64,000 bases of DNA, from the NCBI GenBank assembly GCA_025345505.1, contig JANVCC010000021.1, forward strand, positions 31,616,419 to 31,680,418, read 5' to 3'. The position numbers and the translations under genes are program-made. The stretch is from Todiramphus chloris collaris. Its lineage: Eukaryota > Chordata > Aves > Coraciiformes > Alcedinidae. Numbering within the stretch: the first letter of the stretch is position 1; every line of letters begins with the position of its first letter. Positions 1-12,239 of the stretch are shown here, piece after piece. The notes beneath the pieces were generated by a model that worked only from the letters and a program-made list of their open reading frames with translations, did not search any database and was not told the origin of the DNA.

Positions 1-845
1 ACAAAAAGTCAGATACTAATAATCCAATGTGCCTTGAGTAGTGTTAGTAGAACTATAGAATGTGGTCACTTTGTTCTTTCTAGAATACAGTAAAATTACT
101 ACTTCAATTTTCTTTTCAAATATTAACAAACCCTGGCAAAACACAGATTTATTAAACATCATCACTGTATACATGTGTTACTAAAATAGATGAACTATCA
201 AATCTGGATGCAATAGTAATGACCAATAAAACACCTTTGTCAAAACAAGTATATTTGCCAACAGTATCTTTGTACAGGCATGTTAGCATAAAAAAGCAAG
301 AAAAAAGTCAGTATTTTAAAATCTATTTAATTTTGACTAAAAAAGTACTTCATATCTGTACAAAATCTTACTCAACATGAGTTCTGTTCTGAGTTTGGCT
401 GTTCTGCTGTTAAAAAAAAAAATAAAAATTTCCGCTCTTTTCCATATAACTTCCTTTCCTCTCTGTACTAAGCTTATTTTCCCATTTCTCTTACAGGAAA
501 GGCAAAAATATAGCTCCCACGTAAGGTCTAATGGCAAAGCCCAGAGATTCTGATTTCAATTCACTTCTCAACAAGGCAGGAGTGTAGTTTTCATTTTTAC
601 ATTTTAACAAATTCTGTTTCTAAGATGATTATTAGTAACAGTTTCTAATATGACTTCAATGTGAATTTTTGTTATTTTTGGATGCAATTTATAGTAATAC
701 TTTCTCCATCACCTGATGACTGCATAACTCTCATATGAACACATCTAGTAAAAATATGCATATAATTAACTTGCTCAAAAATATTTTACACAAAATAAAA
801 CTAAAGTGCTGCAATATATGAACTACTACTGTATGTGAATATCAG
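1..845. other. AT-rich unique DNA, no feature seen
   Basis: The stretch is AT-rich with short A and T runs. The only open frame (minus strand, 66 codons, 337-537) is short, unlike any family I know, and is best read as chance. Confidence 0.6.
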
Positions 846-2388
846 GTTCATGACCACCTGAGGAACCTGAACATACATAAGTCCATGGGACTTGATGAGA
901 TTCATCCCAGACTCCTGAAAGAACTGGCTGATGTATTCACCAAGACACTTGACATAATATTTGAAAAGTCTTGGCAGTCAGGTGATGTCCCTGGGGACTG
1001 GAAGAAGGGACACATTGCACCCGTTTTTAAAAAGGGTACAAAGGAGGACCCTGAAAACTACCATCCTGTCAGCCTTACCTCTGTGCCAGGGAAGATCATG
1101 GAGCAGATTCTCCTAGAGGGTATAACAAGGCAAATAGAGACAGCCAACGTGGCTTCATCAAAGGCAAATCCTGCCTGATGAATCTAGTGGTATTCTATGA
1201 TAAGGTGACTGCCTCAGTGGACAAGGGATGACCTATAGATGTAATTTATCTGGACTTATGCAAGGCTTTTGACATTGTCCCCCACAAGATCCTACTCACC
1301 AAGATGTAGAGATATGGATTTGATGAGTGGACTGTTCATTGGATAAGAAACTGGCTGGATGGTTGCATCCAGAGTGTGGTGGTCAATGGCTCAATGTCCA
1401 GATGGAGATCAGTGACAAGTGGCTTCCCTCAGGGGTCTGTACTGGGACCTGTACTGTTTAATATTTTCATCAATGATATTGACAGCGGGATCGAGTGCAC
1501 CATCAGCAATTTCGCAGATGGCACCAAGCTGAGTTGTGTTGTTGATAGGCTGGAGGGACAGGATGTCATCCAGAGGGACCTGAATAAGCTGGAGAGGTGG
1601 GCCTCATGAGGTTCAACAAGACAAAGTGCAGGGTCCTGCACCTGGGTCAGAACAACCCTTACTATCAATACAGGCTGGGAGATGAGGTGCTGGAAAGCAG
1701 CTCTGTGTAAAAGGACTGGGGGGTGTTGGTGTATGAGAAGCTGGACATGAGCCAACAGTGTGTACTTGCAGCCCAGAAGGCCAGTTGTATCCTGGGCTGC
1801 ATCAAGAGAAGTGTGGCCAGCAGATCAAGGGAAGTGATTCTGCCCCTCTTCTCTGCTCTGGTGAGACCTCACTTGGACTACTGCATCCAGCTCTGGAGCC
1901 CTCAACACAGGAAAGACATGAACCTGATGGAGCAGGTCCAGAGGAGGGCCACAAATATGATCTGAGGTCTGGAACACCTCTCCTACGAGGACAGGCTGAG
2001 GGAGCTGGGGTTATTCAGCCTGGAGAAGAGAAGGCTCTGGGGAGACCTACTAGTGACCTTTCAGTACCTGAAGAGGGACTAGAGGAAGGCTGGAGAGGGG
2101 CTGTTTACGAGGGCCTGTAGGGAAAGGACGAGTGGTAATGGGTTTAAATTACAGAAGAGTAGATTTAGATTGGATATCAGGAAGAAGTTCTTCACATTGA
2201 GGGTGGTAGATCAGTGGAATAGGCTACTCAGGGAGGCAGTTGAGGCCCCATCCCTGGAGATATTCAAGGTGAGGTTGGACAAGGTTCTGAGCTGCCTGGT
2301 CTAGTTGAGGTCTATCCCTGCTCAGTGCAGGGGGACTGGACTAGATGATCTTCGGAAGTCTCTTCCATCCCTAGCCATTCTATGATAA
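846..2388 (+). mobile_element. CR1 LINE fragment (RT domain to 3' end)
   Basis: This is a non-LTR retrotransposon of the CR1 family, 5'-truncated within ORF2. The first bases (GACCACCTGAGGAACCTGAA) match the familiar avian CR1 region just before the reverse transcriptase fingers. The body runs through the RT palm and C-terminal parts into the 3' UTR. The 3' end carries the usual GGACTAGATGATCTT...CCATTCTATGA tail. The reading is interrupted several times, so the copy is dead. CR1 copies seldom have clear target duplications and none is visible here. The 5' boundary is known to within about 10 bases. Confidence 0.95.
885..1965 (+). pseudogene. CR1 ORF2 reverse transcriptase remnant
   Basis: Three open pieces in three different frames (885-1178, 1376-1609, 1723-1965) together cover part of the CR1 ORF2 protein, which copies the element RNA at the nicked target. 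Visible landmarks are [15 protein letters not shown], then [15 protein letters not shown] and [17 protein letters not shown] (RT fingers), then [16 protein letters not shown] (palm), and finally [14 protein letters not shown] and the [10 protein letters not shown] motif of the C-terminal part. The catalytic FADD box reads FADG: codon GGC at 1520-1522 replaces the second aspartate. An in-frame stop also follows KIL.TKM near 1306. Frameshifts, stops and the lost aspartate mean no activity is possible. Confidence 0.92.
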
Positions 2389-2925
2389 ATAAGAAACCAA
2401 AAATAATTAATTTTCTTATTTAATTCATATATCAACACATATTAATATATTTTCATATCAACTTGGAAAAATCTCTGTAATTTTCTACCTTTAGTCATTG
2501 CCACTGAAATGCAGCAAAAATTTCCTTTGTTTCCACCAAGTAAGAGACTCTGAAATAACAGATTACAAAGATGTTAGAAATGGAGCATAGTCATGCAAAC
2601 AGAAAAGGAGTATTACCATAACCTTGTCTTATTTATATTGTCTGAACATTTTGAGTGAAGTCTTACAGCAGTATATGGTCCTATTAGACATTATCACCAC
2701 TGATTTCTCAGAAATATCAACACAATATCTTAACTCACCTTGTTTTTCAATGCACCTTAACTGTCTTGTAAAATGAAATTCTATAATAGTTTGAATGCTG
2801 ATTATTACAGAAACAACTGTAAAAATTGTATGTGTTGCTATATATTATCTGGTCAGATTTACAGTGAAGTGAGTGAAGACATTCTGAAAACTAAATCTGT
2901 CATTTTGATCTAATCCAATGGGAAA
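2389..2925. other. AT-rich unique DNA, no feature seen
   Basis: No repeat, gene or RNA signature is recognisable between the CR1 tail and the purine-rich tract. Confidence 0.6.
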
Positions 2926-3122
2926 AAAACCTCTTGATTTAAAAAAAAAATGGGAAAAAAAAAAGAGAAAGGAAAAGGAAAATAAGGACAAGGAAAACAA
3001 AGAAAAAATAAGAGAAAGAAAAGGAGAAAGAAAAAAAAAACAAAGGAAAAGGAAAAGAAAAAAGAAAATAAAATTAAAAAAAAAACCACCACAGAAAATT
3101 GAAATTGGTAAGGTAAAGTAAA
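2926..3122 (+). repeat. A/G-rich low-complexity tract
   Basis: The tract is almost pure purine on the plus strand, with runs of A and AAAGG/GAAAA mixtures and one short CCACCAC break near 3086. The lysine-rich and phenylalanine-rich open frames on the two strands are artefacts of this composition. It may be a decayed GAAA-type microsatellite. Confidence 0.85.
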
Positions 3123-3462
3123 AGAATAAGACTAATTATCTCAGTCACTCAAACACTAACTCTAGTCAGTTCAGATTTGGATTACTAGTAAAGTTTTCAA
3201 ATTACGTAATGCTAAAAAAACACAGAATCCATTCCCAGTGACATGTTAAAATTCAACTGTGTTACAGCACAGACAGTGAAATTTAATGTCTGAATTGGCC
3301 AGCTTTGCTTATCTTGAGAAATATCATTAAGTGGCAAAGCAGTAGGATTCCAGTATTCAATCTAAAGAAATTCTTCAGTGTAGTAACCTTTTTTCTGGAA
3401 TAGCATCTAGCTGCAGGTACCAGGTTTGCTCAAATTAAAGTAAAGGATGGTTACATTTCTTC
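3123..3462. other. Unique DNA, no feature seen
   Basis: This is AT-rich sequence flanking the LTR on its 5' side. Nothing recognisable was found. Confidence 0.55.
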
Positions 3463-4473
3463 TGTGATGGTTTTGTATCTGGTGGGATTTTGGTAGCAGG
3501 GGAGGTGGATACTGGTATGGCTTCTGTAAGAAGCTTCAAGAAGCTGCCCTGGCTCCAAGTCAGACATGCTCAGTCCAAGGCTGAGCCAATCAGCACCTCT
3601 GTGATAACACGTTTAAGAAGGGAAAATCTGTTAGGCAAGTTCTTTTGTTTTGGGAGCTCTTCTGTTTTCGAGATGAGTGGGACATGAGGGATAAAGCCAC
3701 ATGGACACTGAGGTCAGTCAAGAAAGAGGGGAGGCATGGCAAAACATCCATTCCCCTTTGCCCCATGGTGAGATGTCAGGCTGAGCCCTTGCAGCCCTTA
3801 GAGATCAACAGTAGAGAAGAATCCTGCCTTCAGAACATAGGGGATCCCATGCTGGAGCAGGACACTGAACCCAAAGGAGGCCGTGACTTTGAGGGGAGGC
3901 CATGACTTTGAGGGAAGTCCATGCTGGAGCAGTCTGTCACTGTCAGGATTGAGGCCCATGGAAGAGACCTACTCTGAAGTGGGTTGTTGGAAGTGAGAAG
4001 TGGAGGAGTGTCTCCCATGGGAGGGATGTTACATTGCAGCAGGGAAGAACTGTGAGGAATTTTTCCTTTGAGGAGGAAGGAGCAGCAGAAACAATATGGA
4101 ATGGACTGCGAATGACTACAACCCCCATTTCCTGCCCCCCCGAAACACTGCGGTGGAGGAGGTAGCAAAGCTGGGCCTGAGAAGAAAGGAGAGGGGTGGG
4201 GAGGGTGTTTTTAAGATCCAGTTGTATTTATCACTGTCCTACTTTGATTCATTTGTTGAAATGGTGGTAGTTTTGTTTCAATTAAATTGATTTTGTTTCT
4301 ACAAGTTGAGTCTGCCTTTTGCCTATCATCATAATTGTCCAGTGTATCCTCCCTGTCCCTTATCTCCACCCTTTCGTTGTATTTTCTCCTCCCCATCCCA
4401 CCAGAGGGAGGTAGATGTGAGTGGGCGGCTGTGTGGTGCTTTGTTGCCAGCTGGGTGGGCTTAAACCATGACA
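3463..4473 (+). mobile_element. Solo ERVL-like LTR, about 1.0 kb
   Basis: The block begins TGTGATGGTTT and ends AAACCATGACA, so its ends form an imperfect inverted repeat (10 of 11) with the TG...CA of retroviral LTRs. It is GC-richer than its flanks. Near the middle of U3 is a TTTAAGAAGGGAAAA motif (about 3610), a possible weak TATA region, and an ATTAAA signal lies at 4281-4286. The segments GTAGCAGGGGAGG, GGCTGAGCCAATCAGC and CCATGCTGGAGCAG are shared in spirit with the LTR near 12.2-12.95 kb. No gag-pol follows, so it is a solo LTR. The flanks are TCTTC and TTCTC, not a clean 5-bp target duplication, which suggests age. Family assignment is from memory. Confidence 0.82.
3844..3932 (+). 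repeat. Short tandem duplications inside the LTR
   Basis: Two 19-bp units (3878-3896 and 3897-3915; core GACTTTGAGGG) sit side by side with two differences. The motif CCATGCTGGAGCAG occurs on both sides of them (about 3848 and 3920), as if a segment of about 70 bp had been duplicated first. Confidence 0.7.
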
Positions 4474-6039
4474 TTCTCTGTCTAGGATAGGTTGTATTCT
4501 CCTCTTTCTGTTCCTCTTCGGTTATCAGTCAAAGTTGTCACCAAACTAGGCAAGTGGTTTTGATGTTTTAACATAATCTTGCTGAGTGCTGTGAGAAATG
4601 TTTTTGTCAGATTTCTTTTGAACTTGAGAAAAGACACTTCCCTGAAATGCAACCAAGCACCCAAAAGAAAGACTCTGGTTTCCAGTGCTGCTTTTGAGAC
4701 ACTGTGATCCTGTGCTACATGAAACAATACAATATAAGCTTGTACCTGGATCCTCCCCAGAAAATGCAAGCAGTTATTTTGGTAAATACTTCTAGCGATA
4801 GAAAAGTCTTGAGACATATTCAACACCTGACACTGGAGAAAAAGGCGAAGTGGTTCAGAAACTACATTTCTGATAGTTATTGAGTTTTTCATAGGGAGGA
4901 AAACAATGAAGAACTGGATTTTTTTATTTTTTTCCATTCAAATATTAGAGGTTTTTTTACAAGTTTAAAAATCACAAAAATCAGGAAGAGTTCAAGTTTT
5001 AAAAATCTTTAGAAAACAGAGCCTTCTGGGTTGGTTGTTTGTTTTTCAGCTTCTCAGTTGTTTTTTAAGTCATTTATGACACCAGTAATTTTTGAGACAG
5101 TTGTATCTCAATGAAGGTGGAGTGATCATTTAAATCAGTATTTGAAAGGGAAAAAAATGGCTAGGTTACCGAACTGGAGTCCTTTGAGCATAATCAGAAA
5201 AGATTTGCTGTCATTTTGAAAAGCTTCTCCTTAAATGAATATGCCTTAAAGCAGTTATCTTTGAGTGCTCATGAACAACAAGACAAAACCAATATATCTG
5301 TTCAAATTACGAAGAAAATGTCCAAAACAGGTGATGTCAAAATATGCACAGTTATTTAAATTTTGTTGTGCAAAGAATTTTTTGGTGTTTTTTTGTTTTT
5401 TGGGTTTTTTTTCCTGACTAGTGTGCAGATCTTGGGAAGAAAGCATGATGAATTAGACAAATTTCTCATGGAAAAATTATGTGAAAATGGCTTCTCTTGA
5501 AACTCTAATTTTATTGCTTGTCCTTTTTCAAAACAACTACACCTGTACTTATTTCAAAGAAAAAAGGGTGAGGAATGACTCATCAACTGTGTATCAGGGA
5601 TACCGGAAGGTGTGGTGAGGAGGGGGAAGAGAGAGTCTTCCCTTATGGTTTCATTCAAGTTCAGGTATATTATTTTTATTCTCAATTTCACTGGAAAAGT
5701 TAGAAAATATTTTATGAAAGCATGGATTGAAGTTGTCAATGTTTTTGTTTTCTTTTCATCACAAAGCTTTTTTTCAGGAGTGAGTTTCAAATGTTATTGA
5801 TAGTGCTTAATCTTGAATGTCTTGAGAATAGTGACTAAGATTGTGGATTTATATGATAGCCACATTATAGGGGAGTCCTCCTGTTGCATCCCACCTTTCC
5901 CTCCCGCATTTAACACCCTTACACTACCTCTGGTGTTCCTCAGTAACAGAGTGTTTTCTTTTAGACTCATACCTTATCAAAGGAATAAACATGTAGTAGG
6001 GCTGAAATCAGCTAATTTTTTTTTAATATAATTAGATCA
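4474..6039. other. AT-rich unique DNA; one unexplained minus ORF
   Basis: No repeat family is recognised. The longest open frame outside retroelements lies here on the minus strand (4482-4937, 151 codons). Its translation has no domain I recognise, no signal peptide and no low-complexity bias, and no promoter or splice signal supports it. T-rich patches occur near 4917-4933 and 5380-5412. Confidence 0.5.
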
Positions 6040-6440
6040 GCTCAACTGTCTTGACTAGCATTACATTAAACTTGCAGATCACTTGCTGGACAATTGCAGT
6101 AAATAATTCATTGTGAAAGTTTCTCCATACCACAAGATTTATATGCCATTAGTCCTTAGCAAAACATTATTTAAGTGTTCATGATGTCTAGTGCCTAATA
6201 AAACACACTGATGTGTTTTCATTTTTGTTAAGTGGGACAAACGGGGAAATGTAAGTGCTTATAGATGTAGAAACTCCTTTTACAAAGACTTATTATCCTG
6301 ATTAACCTGATAGCAACCTCATTAAAATCAATCTGCTAGAAGTAAGATGTTAATGTGCCAATCATGTGCAATGTTAATAGAGTTTAGTAATAGATTAATA
6401 CATAGCAAGGCATCATATGTACCTGCTCCACCTAGCTCTC
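6040..6440. promoter_or_regulatory. Possible conserved non-coding element
   Basis: The sequence lacks homopolymers and repeats and is dense in TAAT-core homeodomain-like words (for example CTGATTAACCTG and CTCATTAAAATCAATC around 6297-6331). That texture is typical of ancient vertebrate enhancers. This is an impression from composition only; no alignment was possible. Confidence 0.2.
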
Positions 6441-6570
6441 TGTTTCCTGACACAAAACTGAAGACTAATTGCAGGTCTGTTTGTAACTATCAAATTAAAT
6501 TACCCTAACTTCTTAGGACATAACTCCCTGTTACCAACTGTGTCTAGTTTGTAGCACCATATGTTTTCGG

Positions 6571-6751
6571 GTTCTTTTCTTTTCTTTTCTTTTCTTTTCT
6601 TTTCTTTTCTTTTCTTTTNNNNNNNNNNTTCTTTTCTTTTCTTTTCTTTTCTTTTCTTTTCTTTTCTTTTCTTTTCTTTTCTTTTCTTTTCTTTTCTTTT
6701 CTTTTCTTTTCTTTTCTTTTCTTTTCTTTTCTTTTCTTTTCTTTTCTTTTC
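6571..6751 (+). repeat. (TTTTC)n microsatellite with 10-N gap
   Basis: Perfect TTTTC units run on both sides of an assembly gap of ten N (6619-6628). On the left, C falls at positions equal to 4 modulo 5; on the right, at 1 modulo 5. The gap therefore cannot hold exactly ten bases of intact repeat, and its length is a placeholder. The array is at least 170 bases. Its open frames on both strands (FSFLF and KRKEK repeats) are meaningless. Confidence 0.98.
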
Positions 6752-8511
6752 TCCTTTACTAACTAAATTGACTTGTTTAAAAATTTGATCCAAGTCTTCA
6801 GGATGCATTCAATAATTATAACAAATGCTGCATAATTTGAATGAAGTGACAGATTTTCATGGTTTTGGCTTTCTTTTAGCGTTACAGAATATATTCAGCT
6901 GATTTTCACAAGTCTAGTATGTTACAGCATATTCCTTTAACTTTCACTATGATTGGCTGGAACAGAATAAATACAGTTACATCAACAATGTCAACTCAGA
7001 AGAGTATGATATGAAAAGAAGTCATAAAAACAGCTTGCAGAATAGTTAGTTTAGCCTGCAATTCTGTTCCCTCCAAAGTTAATTAGGTAGTCTATAATTA
7101 TGTAACTCTTTGTTTAGGGGATCACGATACCAGGATTTTTGTTTATCTTTAGCAATTTTTTTCCCTAACTAAACTTATCTTTCAAGTTCATCTTTCTTTT
7201 TCTTTGTGTTTTAAATTTCTGTTGAAAGTTTCTCTATTTGTGCACAAAGAAAATAATGTATGCACAAGAAGGTGATGATGAGCTGTTTTTGGATTCTACT
7301 TGCTATGTACCATAAGAAATGGAAATGTTCATCCAAAGTGCAAAAAGTCCATTTACCACTTCTATATGTCTAACTGGACTTTCTATTTATAGGTCATTTA
7401 ATGTGTAAATCTTCATTGATTTTAATGAAATAAATCATATTTTACACTCAGTTCATTTGTAGAGCAGAAGAGGTTTAAGGAAGCTTTTCTTGAGGTGGAT
7501 CAAGGCAGACCTTCTGAAGAGCAAAAGGTTAATTTTATTTCCACTAAAGTGCTCTCCAAACAATTATTTTCTATTTCAGACAGAAGCAGGTAGTGTGTTT
7601 TACTTCAGAGCCTTCAGAAATAAATCAAGAAGGTCATATTTGAAAAGTTCACAATAATACTGAATACATTAACACCTATAAAAAACATTATTGGGATTAA
7701 CCAATGAAAGCTATAATAATTTCACTGACAAAGAAGAGAAAAATTAATGACCACACCTCTTCTCTGTAAATTTCTATATTTTATGTCACAAGTTTCCTGT
7801 TAACTCACTTTACCTTTAGTATTTATGCCCTTTAGGAGGGGAAAAGAACAACCTAAAGCAGGAAATGTACATCTATTCCTAACTTTTACTTGCATTACCC
7901 ATTTGAAAGTCACTGTCGCACATCAAATTTTTACTTTTAGAGAGAGAAAGCAGCCTCCATGATATTATGTTTTGTCTATACATTTTAAAACTATGCCTGA
8001 ATGATAACCAAGCAGAATAATTAGTGTATATATATATATATATGTTGTTTGTTTTTTTTTTTTAAGAATGATGGAAACTCCTGTACTGTATGTTGGGATA
8101 TATTGTTACTCATATTTCTTGGGGAAAAAACAAGACATAACAAACCTTACTAGTTTTACCTATAGACAGAGTTACGTCTGTGTAATTATACATGTAGGGC
8201 TCATATAGTCTTATAAGATAATTTAAAGTTTGTATTCAAAGAATAAAAGCTGGTCGGACAGATTTTATTACTAGATTTTATTCAAGCTAATATAAATCAA
8301 AACAAGAAACAGTACTTTCATTAGTGGTGAAGTTACGAAACAGAGAAGACATTGTTACATCCAAAATATTTGCATCATTACATTTTTCAAAGACTAAAAG
8401 TTGCTGGAGTAAAAAAATAAGAGTCTAAACTGTGTGACTCCTGAGTATTATCAGTCTTCAAACTTCAAAATTGCCATCCCAATTATTTTTCTTCTTCCTT
8501 AAAAATGTCTC
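6752..8511. other. AT-rich unique DNA
   Basis: No gene or repeat family is recognised, apart from a short (TA)n run near 8027-8043 followed by a run of 12 T (8052-8063). Confidence 0.55.
8027..8063. repeat. (TA)8 run and T12 run
   Basis: An uninterrupted TA dinucleotide run (8027-8043) is followed after 8 bases by twelve T. Confidence 0.9.
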
Positions 8512-9506
8512 TGTTATGGAATTGTGGTGGCACAATTCCACGACTTTCCTCCCCAGGCCACACGACACCCCACTGGAAAAGTATAGGTTGTAAAAGGCAG
8601 TGTACCAGAGTGCTAAGGCACCCCTTTAATGTTCCTGGATCCTACCTCCCCTATTCTCTGGGGACAATGATGACGACTATCTCCTGCAGTGGAAAAGAGT
8701 TTTGAGGCACCCTCTCATCACACCTGTCTTTTACTGCCCTCCTTATCATCTTTGATGATGAGGACACCCTCTTATGACTTGGTACACTTGTGCTTGGCTT
8801 GTGGCCCAGAAGGGGGATACCAGGACCCCAAGATCCAGTCAGTTCCAGACATGCACAATCCAGAATATTGCAACACTCAGGCTGAAATGGAAAAGTACCT
8901 GACAAAAGTTGATTATCTTGTACCCTATAATTAGCTATAAAAAATGAGACCCTTTGGCATTTCCTGGATCACAGTGGTCTGCATCTACCATCTTTCCTGA
9001 GTTTGGACACCTCTTAGGACCTTCTGATGGAAAGGTCAACACAAGGTCTGGGTGAGACAACCTCCCTAAGACTCAACTCCCATCCATTGAGAAATGCCAA
9101 TTTATTGTGTGTATTTAAACTTAAAGGAAGAAATTTTAACTATAGGTCAGTCTCTCTGCCTGTCTAGGTGTTTGATTTTAGGCATTTGCTTTTATGACTG
9201 TGGGCATCTACATATTTCACTGGCGAAGTATTTCTGTGTCTCTGTGCTTTGTGTTTATGCATATATACATGCTTTGATTTAAGATACTTTGTAGTATGTC
9301 AATATGAATCTTTTCACCCTTCAACCTGTAATTAAGTCGCTGTTTTACTAAATCACTTGTTATGGTAAGTGCTGCTAAAATCAGCCTTTGATTTATCTAA
9401 TTTTATTAATAAATCTTGAATTGTTCATAAATCAAGCTGTGTGAAACATACCCTTCTGTGACAAGAATGCACTTCTTTGATAACATAAGTTGGAAATTCA
9501 ATGACA
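8512..9506 (+). mobile_element. ERV LTR, about 1.0 kb, plus orientation
   Basis: The block starts TGTTATGGAATTGTGG, a form I know from avian LTRs, and is much less AT-rich than its surroundings up to about 9090. A TATA box (TATAAAAA, 8936-8943) sits in GCTATAAAAAATGAG, and an AATAAA signal lies 470 bases on at 9408-9413, giving a U3-R-U5 order. The end near 9506 (AATTCAATGACA) is only an approximate mirror of the start and is uncertain. Open frames inside are short and carry no retroviral motif. No internal region follows, so it is probably a solo LTR. Confidence 0.65.
8517..8540. repeat. Perfect inverted repeat at the LTR tip
   Basis: Two 10-bp arms (TGGAATTGTG at 8517-8526 and its exact reverse complement at 8531-8540) surround the loop GTGG. 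The hairpin lies 5 bases inside the LTR start. Confidence 0.9.
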
Positions 9507-12239
9507 CAACTTTTACTTTTTGGTTTGTAGAGGCTGAGGCTTAAAGAATAAATGCTTAGAAAAATTATGTAAAACTTTACACTACTTTTCTGCCACTTTT
9601 TTCTATTTTGCATTATAAAGTTGTTCATTTTCCTCATACTTCCTAAAAGGACAGGATTCCTGTGTAGGACTATACAGATTAAAGTAATATTATTGTCACT
9701 GTTTAATGTCAATGGTCTGTGATCAAAAGCCAGTAAAGGATTTTGATACCTAAAGTGGGGCTTCAGGTGTATTGCAAGTCCCGTTTCAAAAAACCTTTCA
9801 TAGACATCACATGAAGTGTCCTACTTTTTTATTTCATCTTTTCATGTCCCTTGAACTGTGTTTTTTCACTTGTGTAAAAGTGTTCCAGCCTGTTTTGCAG
9901 TTTTGTCTTTATAAGCAAAGTAAAGTATATGTAAATGTAATGTGTGAATTGCCTCATAGAGGTGTTATGTCAACACTATCAAATAATTTAGCAATGCAGC
10001 CCCAGTTCTCAGTCCCTGAATTGCAAACACTATAGAAACATGTTTACTTCTTGACTTTTCTTTATAGTGACCAAATTTTCCAGAATGAAAATTTGTATGT
10101 AGGTGTAGACATAGTTTACTCTGGATTCTCTTCAGTAAGGCAAGGAAGATGAATACACACTATCAGAAAAAACCTGGTTCCTCCATTTCCACACATTCTT
10201 CCAAAACATTCCCCAGCCCATGCACCACATCACATTTCCTATCTCACCCTATTTAAGAAAAAATGTTGTCAGCTACTGTGTCAACCCTAGCATCATTTCA
10301 AATACTGAACTACATCAAACAAGCTTGCTCCAAAATATAATAAGAATTAACAGAGGACCCAGATAATTTCATTAAGTTAGGTCATGCAATAGAGACACAG
10401 TCTGTTTTAAAAAGGTCTATCCCTAGGCAGTATGAATACAAATTGGTTTGTATTACTTTGCCTTGGGACAAGATATTATTATCAGAAGCAGATCTATCTG
10501 ACGTGGTCCATGTAGCCAAGAGGTATGTAAATATTACATCCATAATATATCCTGGTATATTTGTCCCATACCAAATGACACAAAGTGATGCCTGGGCATG
10601 AGTGAGAACTTAATATTGGCCTGGAACCACTTCCAATCAGCAATCCTGTCCTGTGGGAGAAAGGAGTTTAGACTGGTGGAAAAATTATGTCTTGCAATTT
10701 AACCTCAAGAGTAAAGAATGGTCACTAAGCTACTGTATTTAGTAGTACAGACCTAGCACAACCAAATATGCAGTTTGAATTACAAGATGTATCATATCCT
10801 TCTTAGCAGAGTAAATTAACCAAAGACAGCAGACTCCAAGTGAAGATTTCTTTGCTATGTTCATCAAATATGTCACGCTATGTTCATCAAATATGTCACA
10901 CTATGTTTTAAAAGATGAATACCAGAAATTTCCTGAAAAAATGTTTAGGTAAAAGTGTGTATTTTAACAGTTTTGAATTTATTTTTGTCAAGTCAAGGAG
11001 GCTTAGATTTTAATTCTAAGCAGAAATGAAATTTTATTTCATATAATTCCTTTTCCACTGTGCATTTCTATATGATGCATGATGTTAAACAAAAGTATGA
11101 AACAGATTCAGAATAACGGATTGCACTCTAAGAGTCTAAACAACTGAAGGCATGGTGCTCCATTAACTTAATTTTGAGAAAGTTAAGTAATTTCTTAAAG
11201 GTTACCCTGCTAAGATTAGATAACAATAAATAGATAGCCAAGATATAGCATTGTTATGTCAAATGGCAGTTGACTTATGTACAGGATATTTTTACACAGA
11301 TGAAATAATTTCACTCAACAAAATAAACATCAAACAATCATGGGTTTAGAGAAAGGAGTTTAATTTTTTGTTGTCTTTTTCTTTCATACTAAAATATTTC
11401 AGGTTGAACATCGGCTTTGGCTGAACAAGAAGCTGACTATTAGTTGGAATGATATGAAATGGTCTTAATTGTAGGTACACCTCTATCGCCCAATGCTGTC
11501 TGTATGAAACACAATGTTATATAGATGCTATACGTCATCAGGGCTAATTAGTTCAAACCAAAGTCTGTGCTAATCCTGTGCTATTTCTGGTATTTAAGAT
11601 TGCTCACTCTGAAGTACTGGCGTACAACCATGTGACCCTCATTTGCTCCATGTAAATGAAATTCACACATTATGAGTGGAAGGAGGGTTCTGATAGAAGC
11701 AGAGTGAGACAAATCTTGAAAAGTTTTGAATATTCACATTTTTGGTAGGTACAATTTAGGATGTGCAAGTTTAATACAAGAACAGTCCTTTATATAATAA
11801 ACATGTTGGATCATATGGGTCTTAGTTTGTTATGTAAAGAATTTTATTAGCTTGAAAAAATAGTATAGACTGTGTCTCTTTTGTGCTTATGATATGTTTT
11901 TGACTACTAGAACAAGAGAGACTTAAAAGTAAGTGCTATGCCTTCTAGATTGTAACTGGAGTAGCAATAGTGTGATTTTGTGGTATGTGAATGATACCAG
12001 GAGAATTAGTTATCTTAAGGGGAAAAAATGGAACATGAGCATGCAAATGAATGCTGGTATAAATTAAGATCCCTCATGTTATTTCTGAGTGTCAAATTTT
12101 GTAACTTCCACACTTTCCATTTACCCCCTTCTTTCATAAGTAGTGATTATGTTTGGTAGGACTGGAAATATTAACATAGAGATATCAAAGACAGGTGCTT
12201 TATTTGCTTTATTTTTACATGTATTGCATGTATATTCAA
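9507..12239. other. AT-rich unique DNA
   Basis: No gene or repeat family is recognised. The only structure is a 23-bp tandem duplication near 10854. Confidence 0.55.
10854..10899. repeat. Perfect 23-bp tandem duplication
   Basis: Two identical 23-bp units (10854-10876 and 10877-10899; core TGTTCATCAAATATG) are followed by a truncated third start, CTATGTTTT. Confidence 0.95.

Noticed and set aside
2918-3121. Lysine/glutamate-rich frame
   Set aside because: It is an artefact of purine-rich low-complexity DNA.
6500-6808. KRKEK repeat frame and its opposite-strand partner
   Set aside because: They translate the (TTTTC)n array across an assembly gap.
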